Position numbers and translations under genes: made by a program. This document shows, in pieces, positions 8,263 to 15,925 of a stretch of DNA of 20,616 bases. The number at the start of each line of letters is the position of its first letter. Positions within the stretch are counted from its first letter, which is position 1. Origin of the DNA: JAJKIP01 sp040509055 (GTDB taxonomy: Bacteria > Bacteroidota > Bacteroidia > Chitinophagales > Chitinophagaceae); contig JBEVLT010000062.1 of NCBI GenBank assembly GCA_040509055.1, forward strand, positions 1-20,616, written 5' to 3'. Below the pieces are notes generated by a model. The model was not told where the DNA came from. It saw only the letters and a program-made list of their open reading frames with translations, and made no database searches.

Positions 8263-8736
8263 ATGCGCTGGAGAAAATTTAACGGCGACGCGATCGATCT
8301 TCCTATTATCCATGCTGTAGAACATGCCATCAAACGCGAAACCGAAGCCGGTTATCGCCTGAAGGTTTGCATCGGCACCGACTCACAGGTAAAAGGAAAA
8401 GAAACAGAGTTTGCCACGGTCATCGTATTCCTGCGGGAAGGGCATGGCGGTTTTATGTTCATCCACAATGAAAAAACCCGCCAGCAGTTCACCATCAAAG
8501 AACGCATGCTCATGGAAGTGGCCAAGAGTATCGAGATCGCTTACGAGCTCTGCAACCTCTTTACCGTGTACAACGTGGATATGGAAGTACATGCAGACAT
8601 CAATACCAATCCGCAGTTCAAAAGCAACGACGCGCTGAAAGAAGCGATGGGCTACATACTCGGAATGGGGTTTGCGTTCAAGGCCAAGCCCGAAGCGTTT
8701 GCCAGCAGCAGCTGTGCCAACAAGATCGTGAACTGA
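8263..8736 (+). CDS. YkuK-like RNase H-fold protein (DUF458)
   Basis: A 157-residue protein starting MRWRKFNGDAIDLP. The ATG at 8263 is preferred because the longer TTG start falls within the putative promoter. Motifs that fit the YkuK/DUF458 family are VCIGTDSQVKGKETEFATVIVF (a D-containing first strand as in RNase H folds), KERMLMEVAKSIEIAYEL, VEVHADINTNPQFKSN and a C-terminal GFAFKAKPEAFASSSCANK. Acidic residues (D of GTDSQ, E of MEVAK, D of HADIN) could form a metal site, but I know of no proven activity for the family. It is convergent with engB, with 78 bases between stop codons. Confidence 0.85.
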   Translation: MRWRKFNGDAIDLPIIHAVEHAIKRETEAGYRLKVCIGTDSQVKGKETEFATVIVFLREGHGGFMFIHNEKTRQQFTIKERMLMEVAKSIEIAYELCNLFTVYNVDMEVHADINTNPQFKSNDALKEAMGYILGMGFAFKAKPEAFASSSCANKIVN

Positions 8737-8761
8737 TACGGCTGCATGCTATACCCTGCAG

Positions 8762-8780
8762 GGTGGAGCGATCCTCCGCC
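8762..8780. terminator. Weak hairpin between convergent ykuK-like gene and engB
   Basis: GGTGGAG (8762-8768) and CTCCGCC (8774-8780) can pair with a 5-base loop and one G-T pair. There is no clear U-tract on either side, so it may be only a weak bidirectional terminator. A 12-bp palindrome (ACCCTG/CAGGGT, 8753-8764) overlaps it. Confidence 0.25.
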
Positions 8781-8814
8781 GGTGAATTTGTCTCCCCTTT
8801 CCTGCCTCTCTCCG

Positions 8815-9432
8815 CTATAGTTTCTTAAAATTCTGATTGAGCTGGTGAATATAATCCAGCAAAGGTTCCCGTCCTTCTTTTGTCTCCGCAGAAGTAACAA
8901 AGCAAGGTGGCGGTTCTTCCCAGTTTTCCAGCAAGGCAGCCTGAAATTCTTTTACGTGGCGCAGCGTGGCGCCGGGTTTGTTTTTATCGCTTTTGGTAAA
9001 TACAATTACGAAGGGCAACCCCCATTTACCCAACTGATCGATGAACTGCAGATCGATCTTCTGCGGCTCATGGCGGCTGTCGATCAGCACGAACAGGCAA
9101 ACCAGGTTTTCGCGTTTGCGGATATATCCTTCGATCATCTGCTCCCAGCGCCGGCGGCTGCTCTGGGATATTTTGGCATAGCCATAGCCCGGAAGGTCCA
9201 CGATGTACCATTTGGTCTGGCGGCCCGATTCCACTTCGAAATGGTTGATCAGCTGCGTTTTTCCGGGCGCCGAAGAGGTTTTGGCCAATGCCTTTTTATT
9301 GCACAGCATATTGATCAGCGACGACTTGCCGACGTTGCTGCGGCCGATAAAAGCATATTCAGGCCGGTCCGGCGGCGGGCACTGTGTATGGCTGGCGCTG
9401 CTGATGAGGTACCGGGCGTCTTTGATCTCCAT
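8815..9432 (-). CDS. engB: EngB/YihA ribosome biogenesis GTPase
   Basis: A 205-residue cytoplasmic GTPase needed for assembly of the large ribosomal subunit in the families studied. All G motifs are visible: G1 GRSNVGKS (30-37), G2 threonine in PGKTQ (T59), G3 DLPGYGYA (79-86), G4 TKSD (146-149) and G5 TSAE (180-183). I chose the ATG at 9432 (MEIKDARYLISSASHTQCP). It gives the usual EngB N-terminus and length, whereas an in-frame ATG 24 codons upstream adds a Cys/Thr-rich stretch unlike the family. TATCTTGC lies 5-12 bases before the ATG and may be a degenerate -7 box. It is transcribed away from ubiE. Confidence 0.95.
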   Translation of the reverse strand: MEIKDARYLISSASHTQCPPPDRPEYAFIGRSNVGKSSLINMLCNKKALAKTSSAPGKTQLINHFEVESGRQTKWYIVDLPGYGYAKISQSSRRRWEQMIEGYIRKRENLVCLFVLIDSRHEPQKIDLQFIDQLGKWGLPFVIVFTKSDKNKPGATLRHVKEFQAALLENWEEPPPCFVTSAETKEGREPLLDYIHQLNQNFKKL

Positions 9433-9599
9433 GCCTGCAAGATACGTTTTTACCGTCCAGCAGGTTGTAGTACGGCAGTTCAAAGCCCGTATGTGCTCAG
9501 TCACCCGCCTGCAGGAAATTTACAGCCGGGACCAGGACCTGCTACCGCAAGCGCTCCTACTTGCGACTTCCAACTACAGAACATCGAACCTTCTTTTCG

Positions 9600-9607
9600 T
9601 ACCTTTG
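9600..9607 (+). promoter_or_regulatory. -7 box of the ubiE-porT promoter
   Basis: TACCTTTG matches TAnnTTTG exactly and ends 6 bases before the ubiE ATG at 9614, again implying a very short or absent leader. The best -33 partner (TTG at 9571-9573) is 26 bases away, longer than the usual 17-23, so the upstream half is uncertain. Confidence 0.4.
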
Positions 9608-9613
9608 CCTCCC

Positions 9614-10369
9614 ATGGCTGATACACTTCCCCACGATCATATTATCCCGTTCAAAGAATCGGTAAAAAGTAAGAAAGAGCAGGTAGCCGAAATGTTCGAC
9701 CGCATTGCCGGCCGTTACGATTTTATGAACCATTTTCTGTCGGCCGGGATCGACAAAGGCTGGCGCAGGAAGGCCATCCGACTGCTGAAAAAGGAAAATC
9801 CTAAATCGGTACTGGATGTCGCTACCGGCACCGGCGACATGGCCATCCTGGCGTACAAGCTGCTGCAGCCCGACCAGGTGACTGGTATCGATCTTTCCAC
9901 ACAGATGCTGGAAGCAGGGCGAAAAAAGATTGAAAAAGAAGGACTTGTGGATAAAATCCGGTTACAGACCGGGGATGCGGAAACAATAAATCACCCCGAC
10001 AATACGTTTGATGCCGGGATGGTAGCATTTGGTGTGCGCAATTTTGAAAACCTCGAAAAAGGGCTGGCCGAAATAATGCGGGTGTTGAAACCCGGCGGGC
10101 AACTGGTCATTCTTGAATTTTCAAAACCCAGGCAGCCCATACGCAGCTTTTACAACCTGTACATGGGTGTGATCGCGCCGCAGCTGGCGCGCTGGTTCAG
10201 GCAAAATAAACAGGCCTACCAGTATTTGTGCGCCTCGGCCAATGCTTTTCCGGACCGGCGGGATTTTACCCGTATTTTAGACAAAGTTGGTTATGCCGAT
10301 ACCGGCTATCAATCGCTAAGCTTAGGAATATGTTGCATTTACACAGGCAGAAAGCCCGTATCGTCATAA
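9614..10369 (+). CDS. ubiE: Demethylmenaquinone methyltransferase UbiE/MenG
   Basis: A 251-residue SAM-dependent methyltransferase that makes the final C-methylation of menaquinone, the usual respiratory quinone of Bacteroidota. The ATG at 9614 gives MADTLPHDHIIPF. The UbiE signature runs through FDRIAGRYDFMNHFLSAGID (28-47). SAM motif I is VLDVATGTGDMA (66-77), followed by DLSTQMLE, GDAE, and the second signature GVRNFENLEKGLAEIMRVLK (about 145-164) before the PGG loop. The C-terminus (TRILDKVGYADTGYQSLSLGICCIYTGRK) is complete. An in-frame extension upstream exists but lies opposite engB and is not family-like. The porT-like gene starts inside its last 40 bases. Confidence 0.95.
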   Translation: MADTLPHDHIIPFKESVKSKKEQVAEMFDRIAGRYDFMNHFLSAGIDKGWRRKAIRLLKKENPKSVLDVATGTGDMAILAYKLLQPDQVTGIDLSTQMLEAGRKKIEKEGLVDKIRLQTGDAETINHPDNTFDAGMVAFGVRNFENLEKGLAEIMRVLKPGGQLVILEFSKPRQPIRSFYNLYMGVIAPQLARWFRQNKQAYQYLCASANAFPDRRDFTRILDKVGYADTGYQSLSLGICCIYTGRKPVSS

Positions 10370-11070
10370 AAAGGTATCTCTTTCTTACTGGATTGGTACT
10401 GCTGGCCCGGCTGTCTGTGGCGCAGCGGGAGATGCACCTGTACGACCATGACAGCAAACCTTATTATTTCGGTATTACACTTGGGGTGAACCTGGCGCGC
10501 TTTCACCCGGAGATGCACAGCCGGTTTCTGCAATACGACAGCGTTTACTCGGCCGAACCGGTCAATTCCGGCGGCTTTGCCCTGGGCCTGCTGGCTACGG
10601 CCCGCTTGTCCGACCGGTTCCAGCTTCGCTTCAATCCCCAGCTGATGTTCTTCTCGCGCAGCCTGCATTACAAGCTCAAATATCCCGAACCGGGTGAAAC
10701 CGAAACGGAAATTACGAAGGTCGTGGAATCGGTATCGGTGTCCTTTCCCATCCAGATCAAATTTCAGTCGGACCGCATCGGCAACTTTCGCGTATACATG
10801 CTGGCCGGTATCAAGGGCGATATCGACCTGGCCAGTAATGCACGCGCCAAGCGGGCCGAAGACCTGATCAAGATCAAAAAATACGACTATGGCCCGGAAC
10901 TGGGCCTGGGCTTCAATATCTTTTTCCCCAGCTTTATCTTATCGCCCGAGATCAAGATCAGCAACGGCCTGCCCAACATACATAGCCGCGATGCCAACCT
11001 GAAATACTCCAATGTATTCGACAAGATCCAGTCGCGGATGATCGTGTTCAGCATTCATATTGAGGGATAA
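10330..11070 (+). CDS. porT: PorT-family outer-membrane protein (type IX secretion/gliding)
   Basis: A 246-residue protein predicted to be an outer-membrane beta-barrel. PorT/SprT of this family is required for type IX secretion in Porphyromonas and Flavobacterium. The ATG at 10330 overlaps ubiE by 40 bases and gives a signal sequence with a long basic n-region (MLHLHRQKARIVIKRYLFLT) and a likely cleavage after SVAQ. Strand-like segments (YYFGITLGVNLARFHPE, FALGLLATARLSDRFQLRFNPQLMF, YGPELGLGFNIFF, FILSPEIKISNGLPNI) and the C-terminal SRMIVFSIHIEG fit the family. The ubiE-porT order is, from memory, recurrent in Bacteroidota and supports the call. The overlap suggests translational coupling. 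Confidence 0.82.
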   Translation: MLHLHRQKARIVIKRYLFLTGLVLLARLSVAQREMHLYDHDSKPYYFGITLGVNLARFHPEMHSRFLQYDSVYSAEPVNSGGFALGLLATARLSDRFQLRFNPQLMFFSRSLHYKLKYPEPGETETEITKVVESVSVSFPIQIKFQSDRIGNFRVYMLAGIKGDIDLASNARAKRAEDLIKIKKYDYGPELGLGFNIFFPSFILSPEIKISNGLPNIHSRDANLKYSNVFDKIQSRMIVFSIHIEG

Positions 11071-11249
11071 ACGGAGGTATGAGGCCGGAAGCAGGAGGCC
11101 GGAAGGGTCGTTTATTGGGAAGAGTATGTAATGGCCGGCCAGATCATAAATTCAAACCGGGTAAGCACTGCCAAACATCGGAATCCCTCCGACTGCCGTC
11201 CTCAGACCTCATATCTCATATCTCTTACCTCTGATTTCAGCCCTCGTTC
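11071..11249. repeat. Intergenic region with two opposed 7-bp repeat arrays
   Basis: The gap between convergent porT and the RemB-like gene holds degenerate heptamer arrays at both ends. At 11071-11105 five successive 7-mers end in GAGG or GAAG, including an 11-bp direct repeat GAGGCCGGAAG (11081-11091 and 11095-11105). At 11200-11234 five units fit YCTCAKA loosely (for example CCTCATA, TCTCATA). Read on the other strand the second array gives TATGAGG, the same unit as in the first. GAGGTATGAGG (11074-11084) can pair with 11207-11217 (11 bp, one G-T pair) around a 122-base loop. I see no reading frame between the arrays. Confidence 0.55.
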
Positions 11250-12989
11250 CTAAAACTCGAACTCCCTCCGGTGCATGTTCCAGCGCACGCCCACCGATAC
11301 CTGCGTTGTAGTCGCAGACGTGATCGGAGGCGTTTTCGTTTCCTGTTTGCGCAGTACGCCGTACAGCTCCAGGAACAGGTTTTGCCGCAGCTCGTACGAC
11401 ACCAGCAATGAGGAATAAAACACGTCGGTTTGCCAGCCCGAGCCGATATCGAAGCCGTATTCACTGGTGCGGTACGGCGCCACGTTGGGCAGGAAGATAT
11501 TGCTGCCATAGCTCACCGCGCTGGAATCGCGGCCCTGGCGGTAATACATGGCTTTGGCCGTCACCAGCCATTTCGGCGCCGGCTGGTAGCGGGCGATGCC
11601 GATCCATTCTTTGAAATTGGCCATCAGCGGGTGCGCCAGCGGCTGGTTGTAGTGCGTATAGTTGGCGATGGAATCGTAGTGGGAATACGTGAACGGCCGC
11701 ACGCGGTTGTGCTCCAGCTGCAGGTCCAGGTTTTGAATACCGAAGGCATCGATGTATTTCACACCTGCCTGGATACCGTATTTATTACCCCACCAGCCAT
11801 TGCCGGCCTTGATCTCCGACAGCTTGAACTCATCCAGCAGCAGCTGCCCGTAAAACTGGAACTTTTTGGCCACATTGGCTTTAAAGTCCATTCCCGCCAG
11901 CGCATTGTCGGCGCTGCCATTCTGCTGCTCGATGGAGCGGTAAAAGATCACCGGCACCAGGTAGCTGAAGTCGAACCGGTTGGGCCGGCCAAAGATCACC
12001 CCTTCAAACAAACCGATATTGAGCCAGCGCGTCACGTTCACATCCAGGTGGTGCATGGCCGCATATTTTTTCCCGATCAGCTCATCGCCGGCAATGCGGT
12101 TGGTATTGTGCAGCTCCATGAACAGGTTCTGGTAATTGATCTTCCAGATACGCGTGTTCAGCTTCAGGAACAGGTTGCTGTTGCCAAAATCACTCAGGAA
12201 CAGGCTGCGATGGCCGTTGCCGATAAAGTTGCGGTCGTACCCGAATGCCACGTCGATGTACTTCGTTACATTGAAAGTGAGCACGCCCCTGGCATCGAAG
12301 TAGTCCACGCCTCCGGCTGCTTTGAACGGTTTATTGAAACCGGCGCCGGGTACCGCATCGCGGTCCGCAATCCATTGCTGCACGTACAGCGGGTCCCGCT
12401 CCTGGTTGTCGGTCAGGTAGGCCGAGAAACCGATCTTGTTGGCGATGCGGCCACGAAGCGTTAGTCCCCTTGTATTGAGAAACAGGTCCTGGCTATTGTC
12501 TTTCTCATTGGACACGACAAACTGTACCACCGGATTGATGATGAGATCGAAATCCGGGATATGTACTTCGTACAGGTTGGCCGGTGTGCGGTAAAAGCTT
12601 TTCCAGATCGGCTTTTTGCTCCCGTATGCTTCCCGTTCCCCATCCGTAAGGTATTCTGTATTATTTCGGAAAACGCTGTTGATATTGTATTGGTCAGCTT
12701 TGGACATGCCATCGCTTCCATGCAATTCCAGGTATTCCCGCACGCCATTGATCACGTATTTGCCGCGGCTGAATGGTCTTGTTTTCGAAAAGTTCAATAT
12801 CGAATCCCCCTGGGCTTTGATCTCGAGCCGCTCCAGCAGGATATTCTGCTTGTCTCCCTGCGGCAGGTAGGTGGTTTGCGCCGCCACCAGCATTGGCAGC
12901 AGCACTATCGCTGCGAGCCCTGCCTGTTTGGAGAAAAGAAAACGGGAAACAAAGGAGGGCCGGCTTACAGGGGTTTGTTTAAATTGCAT
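11250..12989 (-). CDS. RemB/Wzi-like capsule-assembly family outer-membrane protein
   Basis: A 579-residue secreted protein. The ATG at 12989 (MQFKQTPVSRPSFVSRF) is preferred to an in-frame TTG seven codons upstream. A hydrophobic stretch (GLAAIVLLPMLVAA, cleavage near AAQTTY) is the signal peptide. The body is rich in beta-strand patterns, with NTRGLTLRGRIANKIGFSAYLTDNQERDP, DVAFGYDRNFIGNGHRSLFLSDFGNSNLFLKL and FMELHNTNRIAG, which match the Wzi capsule-assembly superfamily as found in Bacteroidota gliding protein RemB. It ends in a barrel-like strand (TTTQVSVGVRWNMHRREFEF). RemB is a mobile surface component in Flavobacterium gliding. Whether this homologue serves gliding, adhesion or polysaccharide attachment cannot be told from sequence. 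It is divergent from pyrC with 33 bases between start codons. Confidence 0.78.
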   Translation of the reverse strand: MQFKQTPVSRPSFVSRFLFSKQAGLAAIVLLPMLVAAQTTYLPQGDKQNILLERLEIKAQGDSILNFSKTRPFSRGKYVINGVREYLELHGSDGMSKADQYNINSVFRNNTEYLTDGEREAYGSKKPIWKSFYRTPANLYEVHIPDFDLIINPVVQFVVSNEKDNSQDLFLNTRGLTLRGRIANKIGFSAYLTDNQERDPLYVQQWIADRDAVPGAGFNKPFKAAGGVDYFDARGVLTFNVTKYIDVAFGYDRNFIGNGHRSLFLSDFGNSNLFLKLNTRIWKINYQNLFMELHNTNRIAGDELIGKKYAAMHHLDVNVTRWLNIGLFEGVIFGRPNRFDFSYLVPVIFYRSIEQQNGSADNALAGMDFKANVAKKFQFYGQLLLDEFKLSEIKAGNGWWGNKYGIQAGVKYIDAFGIQNLDLQLEHNRVRPFTYSHYDSIANYTHYNQPLAHPLMANFKEWIGIARYQPAPKWLVTAKAMYYRQGRDSSAVSYGSNIFLPNVAPYRTSEYGFDIGSGWQTDVFYSSLLVSYELRQNLFLELYGVLRKQETKTPPITSATTTQVSVGVRWNMHRREFEF

Positions 12990-13002
12990 CGGAGTGATTT
13001 TG
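12974..13002 (+). promoter_or_regulatory. Candidate pyrC promoter overlapping the RemB-like gene start
   Basis: TTTG at 12974-12977, a 17-base spacer, then TGATTTTG at 12995-13002 (seven of eight defined or free positions fit TAnnTTTG). It ends 20 bases before the pyrC ATG and straddles the start codon of the opposite gene at 12987-12989. Confidence 0.4.
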
Positions 13003-13022
13003 AATAACAATCAGCTGATCGC

Positions 13023-14363
13023 ATGCAAATATATCTCATTAAAAACATCCGGGTGGTCAACGAAGGGCAAATCATCACAGCGGATGTTCTTATCAAAAAC
13101 GGGCGTATCGAAAAGATCGCACCACAGATTGCTACTGACCTGGCTGCAACCGGGATCGACGGCGAAGGCAAATACCTGCTGCCCGGCGCCATCGACGACC
13201 AGGTGCATTTCCGTGAGCCGGGGCTGACGCACAAAGCCACCATACAGACGGAAGCCAAAGCAGCTATCGCCGGCGGCGTGACCAGCTTTATGGAAATGCC
13301 TAATACGGTACCACCGGCCTTTACTCCGGAACTGCTGGAACAGAAGTATGAAATTGCCCGCCATAGCTCGCTGGCCAACTATTCGTTTTATATCGGCACG
13401 TCCAACGAAAATGCGGACGAGGCGCTGAAAATAAACGACCGCCGGCACGAGGTGTGCGGCATCAAGATATTCATGGGCTCCTCCACCGGCAACCTGCTGG
13501 TGGATAACCCGCTGACGCTGGAAAAAGTATTTCGCGAAAGCGAAGTGCTGATCGCCACGCATTGCGAAAACGAACGGATCATCAAAGAAAACCTGGCCAA
13601 AGCAAAAGCAGCAAACAGGGTGTTGACGGCGCACGATCACCCCCTGATCCGTAATGAAGAAGCCTGTTTCGAGTCGTCTTTCTATGCCATCCAGCTGGCC
13701 AAAAAATACAATACCCGGCTGCATATCCTGCACATCAGCACGGCAAAGGAACTGCAGCTGTTTTCGAACATGCTGCCGCTGAAAGAAAAACGCATCACGG
13801 CTGAAGTGTGCGTGCATCACCTGCATTTCACCAGCGACGACTACGACCGGCTGGGCAATTTCATCAAGTGCAACCCCGCCATCAAGGCGCCGCACAACAA
13901 AGAAGCCCTGTGGGAAGCCCTGCTCGATGACCGGCTGGATGTGATCGCTACCGACCATGCGCCGCATACCCTGGAAGAAAAGAACGAGCCTTATGAAAAA
14001 GCCCATGCAGGCCTGCCGCTGGTACAGCATTCGCTGCTGCTGATGTGGCATTATTATAAACAAGGGCGGATCTCGCTGGAAAAGATCGTGGAGAAAATGA
14101 GCCATGCGGTAGCGGATTGTTTCGGCATCAGGGAACGGGGCTATATCCGCGAAGGCTACCATGCCGACCTCGTGATCGTGGACCCGGGCGCGGAAACAAC
14201 AATTTCCCGGGAAAACATCCTGTACAAATGCGGCTGGAGCCCGCTGGAAGACTTTAGCATTCCAGCCGTGGTGTCGCATGTGTTTGTAAACGGCCACCTG
14301 GTTTATGGAAACGGCGCCTGGGATGAATCTCAGAAAGGACAACGGCTTTTGTTCAACCGTTGA
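13023..14363 (+). CDS. pyrC: Dihydroorotase (pyrimidine biosynthesis)
   Basis: A 446-residue amidohydrolase that cyclises carbamoyl-aspartate to dihydroorotate, the third step of de novo UMP synthesis. The metal-site strand reads DDQVHFREPGLTHK (58-71). H62 and R64 are present, but the position of the first histidine in the common D-x-H-x-H motif is Gln60. Other expected residues are there: K148 in CGIKIFMGSSTGN, H180 in ATHCENE, H237 in HILHIST, and D311 in IATDHAPHT. From memory, Bacteroidota dihydroorotases commonly share the DDQVHF variant, so I regard the enzyme as active. Length is normal. The MutS-like gene follows after 30 bases on the same strand and is probably cotranscribed. Confidence 0.93.
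   Translation: MQIYLIKNIRVVNEGQIITADVLIKNGRIEKIAPQIATDLAATGIDGEGKYLLPGAIDDQVHFREPGLTHKATIQTEAKAAIAGGVTSFMEMPNTVPPAFTPELLEQKYEIARHSSLANYSFYIGTSNENADEALKINDRRHEVCGIKIFMGSSTGNLLVDNPLTLEKVFRESEVLIATHCENERIIKENLAKAKAANRVLTAHDHPLIRNEEACFESSFYAIQLAKKYNTRLHILHISTAKELQLFSNMLPLKEKRITAEVCVHHLHFTSDDYDRLGNFIKCNPAIKAPHNKEALWEALLDDRLDVIATDHAPHTLEEKNEPYEKAHAGLPLVQHSLLLMWHYYKQGRISLEKIVEKMSHAVADCFGIRERGYIREGYHADLVIVDPGAETTISRENILYKCGWSPLEDFSIPAVVSHVFVNGHLVYGNGAWDESQKGQRLLFNR
13026..13033 (-). promoter_or_regulatory. -7 box for the RemB-like gene inside pyrC codons 2-4
   Basis: On the minus strand this reads TATATTTG, an exact TAnnTTTG match, 36 bases before the ATG at 12989. A TTG 24 bases further upstream is slightly too distant to be an ideal -33 element. 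The box lies within the first codons of pyrC. Confidence 0.45.
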
Positions 14364-14364
14364 T

Positions 14365-14392
14365 CATTGACCATTCACTATTCACTATTGCC
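14365..14392. repeat. Four 7-bp degenerate repeats between pyrC and the MutS-like gene
   Basis: The 30-base gap is almost wholly made of four consecutive heptamers: CATTGAC, then CATTCAC, TATTCAC and TATTGCC (consensus YATTSAC). They start directly after the pyrC stop codon and end one base before the next ATG. No Shine-Dalgarno sequence is present. Confidence 0.55.
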
Positions 14393-14393
14393 T

Positions 14394-15710
14394 ATGCAGA
14401 TAGACAACATTTCTTTCAATGATATCTCGATCTTTCACCAGGAAGAAGAGTTTTCCATCTTTCACAAGCTGAACTTTACCCGTACCACCGGGGGCAAGGA
14501 ATGGCTGCGCAAATTCTTCTCCGAGCCGCACAGCGACCTGAAAAAGATCATCGGTACGCAAAAGGTGATCCGGACGCTGATGGAGCATGTAAAAGACTGG
14601 CCGGACGACATCACCAATGGCACCGTGGTGGTGATGGACAAGTTCATGGACTATGCGCTGGACCCCATCAGCGAAAACACCGGCGTATTCAACAGCATGC
14701 TGTACCGATGGCTGCACAGTGCGGATTATTCCATGGTCAACTATTCGATGACGCATTTTGCCGATTTCTTCCGGGGCATAAAAAAAATCGTTTCGCTGCT
14801 CGAAGAGCTCGATTTACCGCCGGCCATCCGCATTTATATCGACCGGATCGTGCAGTTGCTGAATCATGCGCCGCTGCAACAGCTGGCCGGCACGGGCAAA
14901 GGCGACAAGTTCACCATCCGGCAAAACCTTTATTTTGGCCACTACCTGCGCGGACGGTACCGGACCAGCACGCTGGAGCTCATCGATATCTTCAGCCGGC
15001 TGGATGCCTGGTATTCGATGGCGGTAGCCGTAAAAACCTACAGGCTTTCATTCCCGGAATTCATTGAGCAGGAGCAGCCGCTGGTAGAAGCCAGCCAGCT
15101 GTATCATATCCTGATCCCGAACCCCGTGCCCTATGATCTGCAGATGGACCCGGCGCATAACTTCCTGTTCCTGACCGGGGCCAATATGGCCGGCAAAAGC
15201 ACGCTGATCAAATCGGTGGGCGCTGCCGTTTTCCTGGCGCATATCGGCATGGGCGTACCGGCCGGCCGGATGCGGCTCACCCTGTTTGACGGATTGCTGA
15301 GCAATATCAACGTGACCGACAACATCGCCAAAGGCGAAAGCTTTTTCTTCAACGAAGTACAGCGGATCAGGAATACGATCGAAAAGATCAATACCGGCAA
15401 AAAATGGCTGGTGCTGATCGACGAACTGTTCAAAGGCACTAATGTGCAGGATGCCATGAAATGTTCGCTGGCCGTGATCCAGGGACTGATCAAGATCCGG
15501 AACTCGCTGTTCATCCTGTCCACCCACCTCTACGAGATCGGCGAAGAGCTGAAGCGGTTCCCCAACATCTCGTTCCGCTACTTTGAAACCAATGTGCAGG
15601 ACGACCAGCTGCAGTTCAGCTACCAGCTGAAAGAAGGCATCAGCAATGACCGCATCGGGTACGTGATCCTGAAACGGGAAAAAGTGGTGGAGATGCTGGA
15701 GAACCTGTAA
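14394..15710 (+). CDS. Short MutS-like ATPase (core and ATPase domains only)
   Basis: A 438-residue protein. The ATG at 14394 (MQIDNISFNDISIFHQEEEF) is preferred over one nine codons upstream that lies in the heptamer repeats. The C-terminal half is a MutS ABC-type ATPase: Walker A TGANMAGKST (about 261-270), the Q-loop/ABC region NINVTDNIAKGESFFFNEVQRI, Walker B LVLIDELFKGT (about 339-349) and the switch STHLYEI. The N-terminal half resembles the helical lever/clamp region. The mismatch-recognition domain with its F-x-E motif is absent, and there is no Smr endonuclease domain, so it is neither MutS1 nor MutS2. Bacteroidota carry several such proteins of unknown role, perhaps in recombination or DNA-structure handling. 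It is probably cotranscribed with pyrC. Confidence 0.88.
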   Translation: MQIDNISFNDISIFHQEEEFSIFHKLNFTRTTGGKEWLRKFFSEPHSDLKKIIGTQKVIRTLMEHVKDWPDDITNGTVVVMDKFMDYALDPISENTGVFNSMLYRWLHSADYSMVNYSMTHFADFFRGIKKIVSLLEELDLPPAIRIYIDRIVQLLNHAPLQQLAGTGKGDKFTIRQNLYFGHYLRGRYRTSTLELIDIFSRLDAWYSMAVAVKTYRLSFPEFIEQEQPLVEASQLYHILIPNPVPYDLQMDPAHNFLFLTGANMAGKSTLIKSVGAAVFLAHIGMGVPAGRMRLTLFDGLLSNINVTDNIAKGESFFFNEVQRIRNTIEKINTGKKWLVLIDELFKGTNVQDAMKCSLAVIQGLIKIRNSLFILSTHLYEIGEELKRFPNISFRYFETNVQDDQLQFSYQLKEGISNDRIGYVILKREKVVEMLENL

Positions 15711-15925
15711 GCGCCCTGAAATATCAAAAATTGCTCTACCACGCAGTGTCCGCAGCGGTAACACAGGTAATTCAGCCAGCCACACTTCGTTGCGCCCGCC
15801 GCGTGAAAACCGGGGCCCGGGTACTACGATCTGACATTCTTTGCCGGCAGAAAATTATCTTTATGCAGGCGGCCGCGAATGCTTGCATGCTGCGGCTGTT
15901 CATCCTTACCTCATCAATCACTTTT

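Noticed and set aside
8753..8764. 12-bp palindrome ACCCTG/CAGGGT as an operator
   Set aside because: It lies between convergent gene ends, not in a promoter. It contains a PstI-like core that is common by chance at this base composition.
9433..9504. N-terminal extension of EngB from an upstream in-frame ATG
   Set aside because: It adds 24 residues not seen in the family. The ATG at 9432 gives the standard N-terminus.
11430..12464. Long plus-strand frame opposite the RemB-like gene
   Set aside because: A by-product of GC-rich codon use. The composition (V-, H- and Q-rich) has no protein family features, and the minus-strand gene has a signal peptide and family motifs.
13011..14342. Long open frame on the minus strand opposite pyrC
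   Set aside because: It mirrors pyrC codon for codon, has no recognisable domain, and pyrC is certain.
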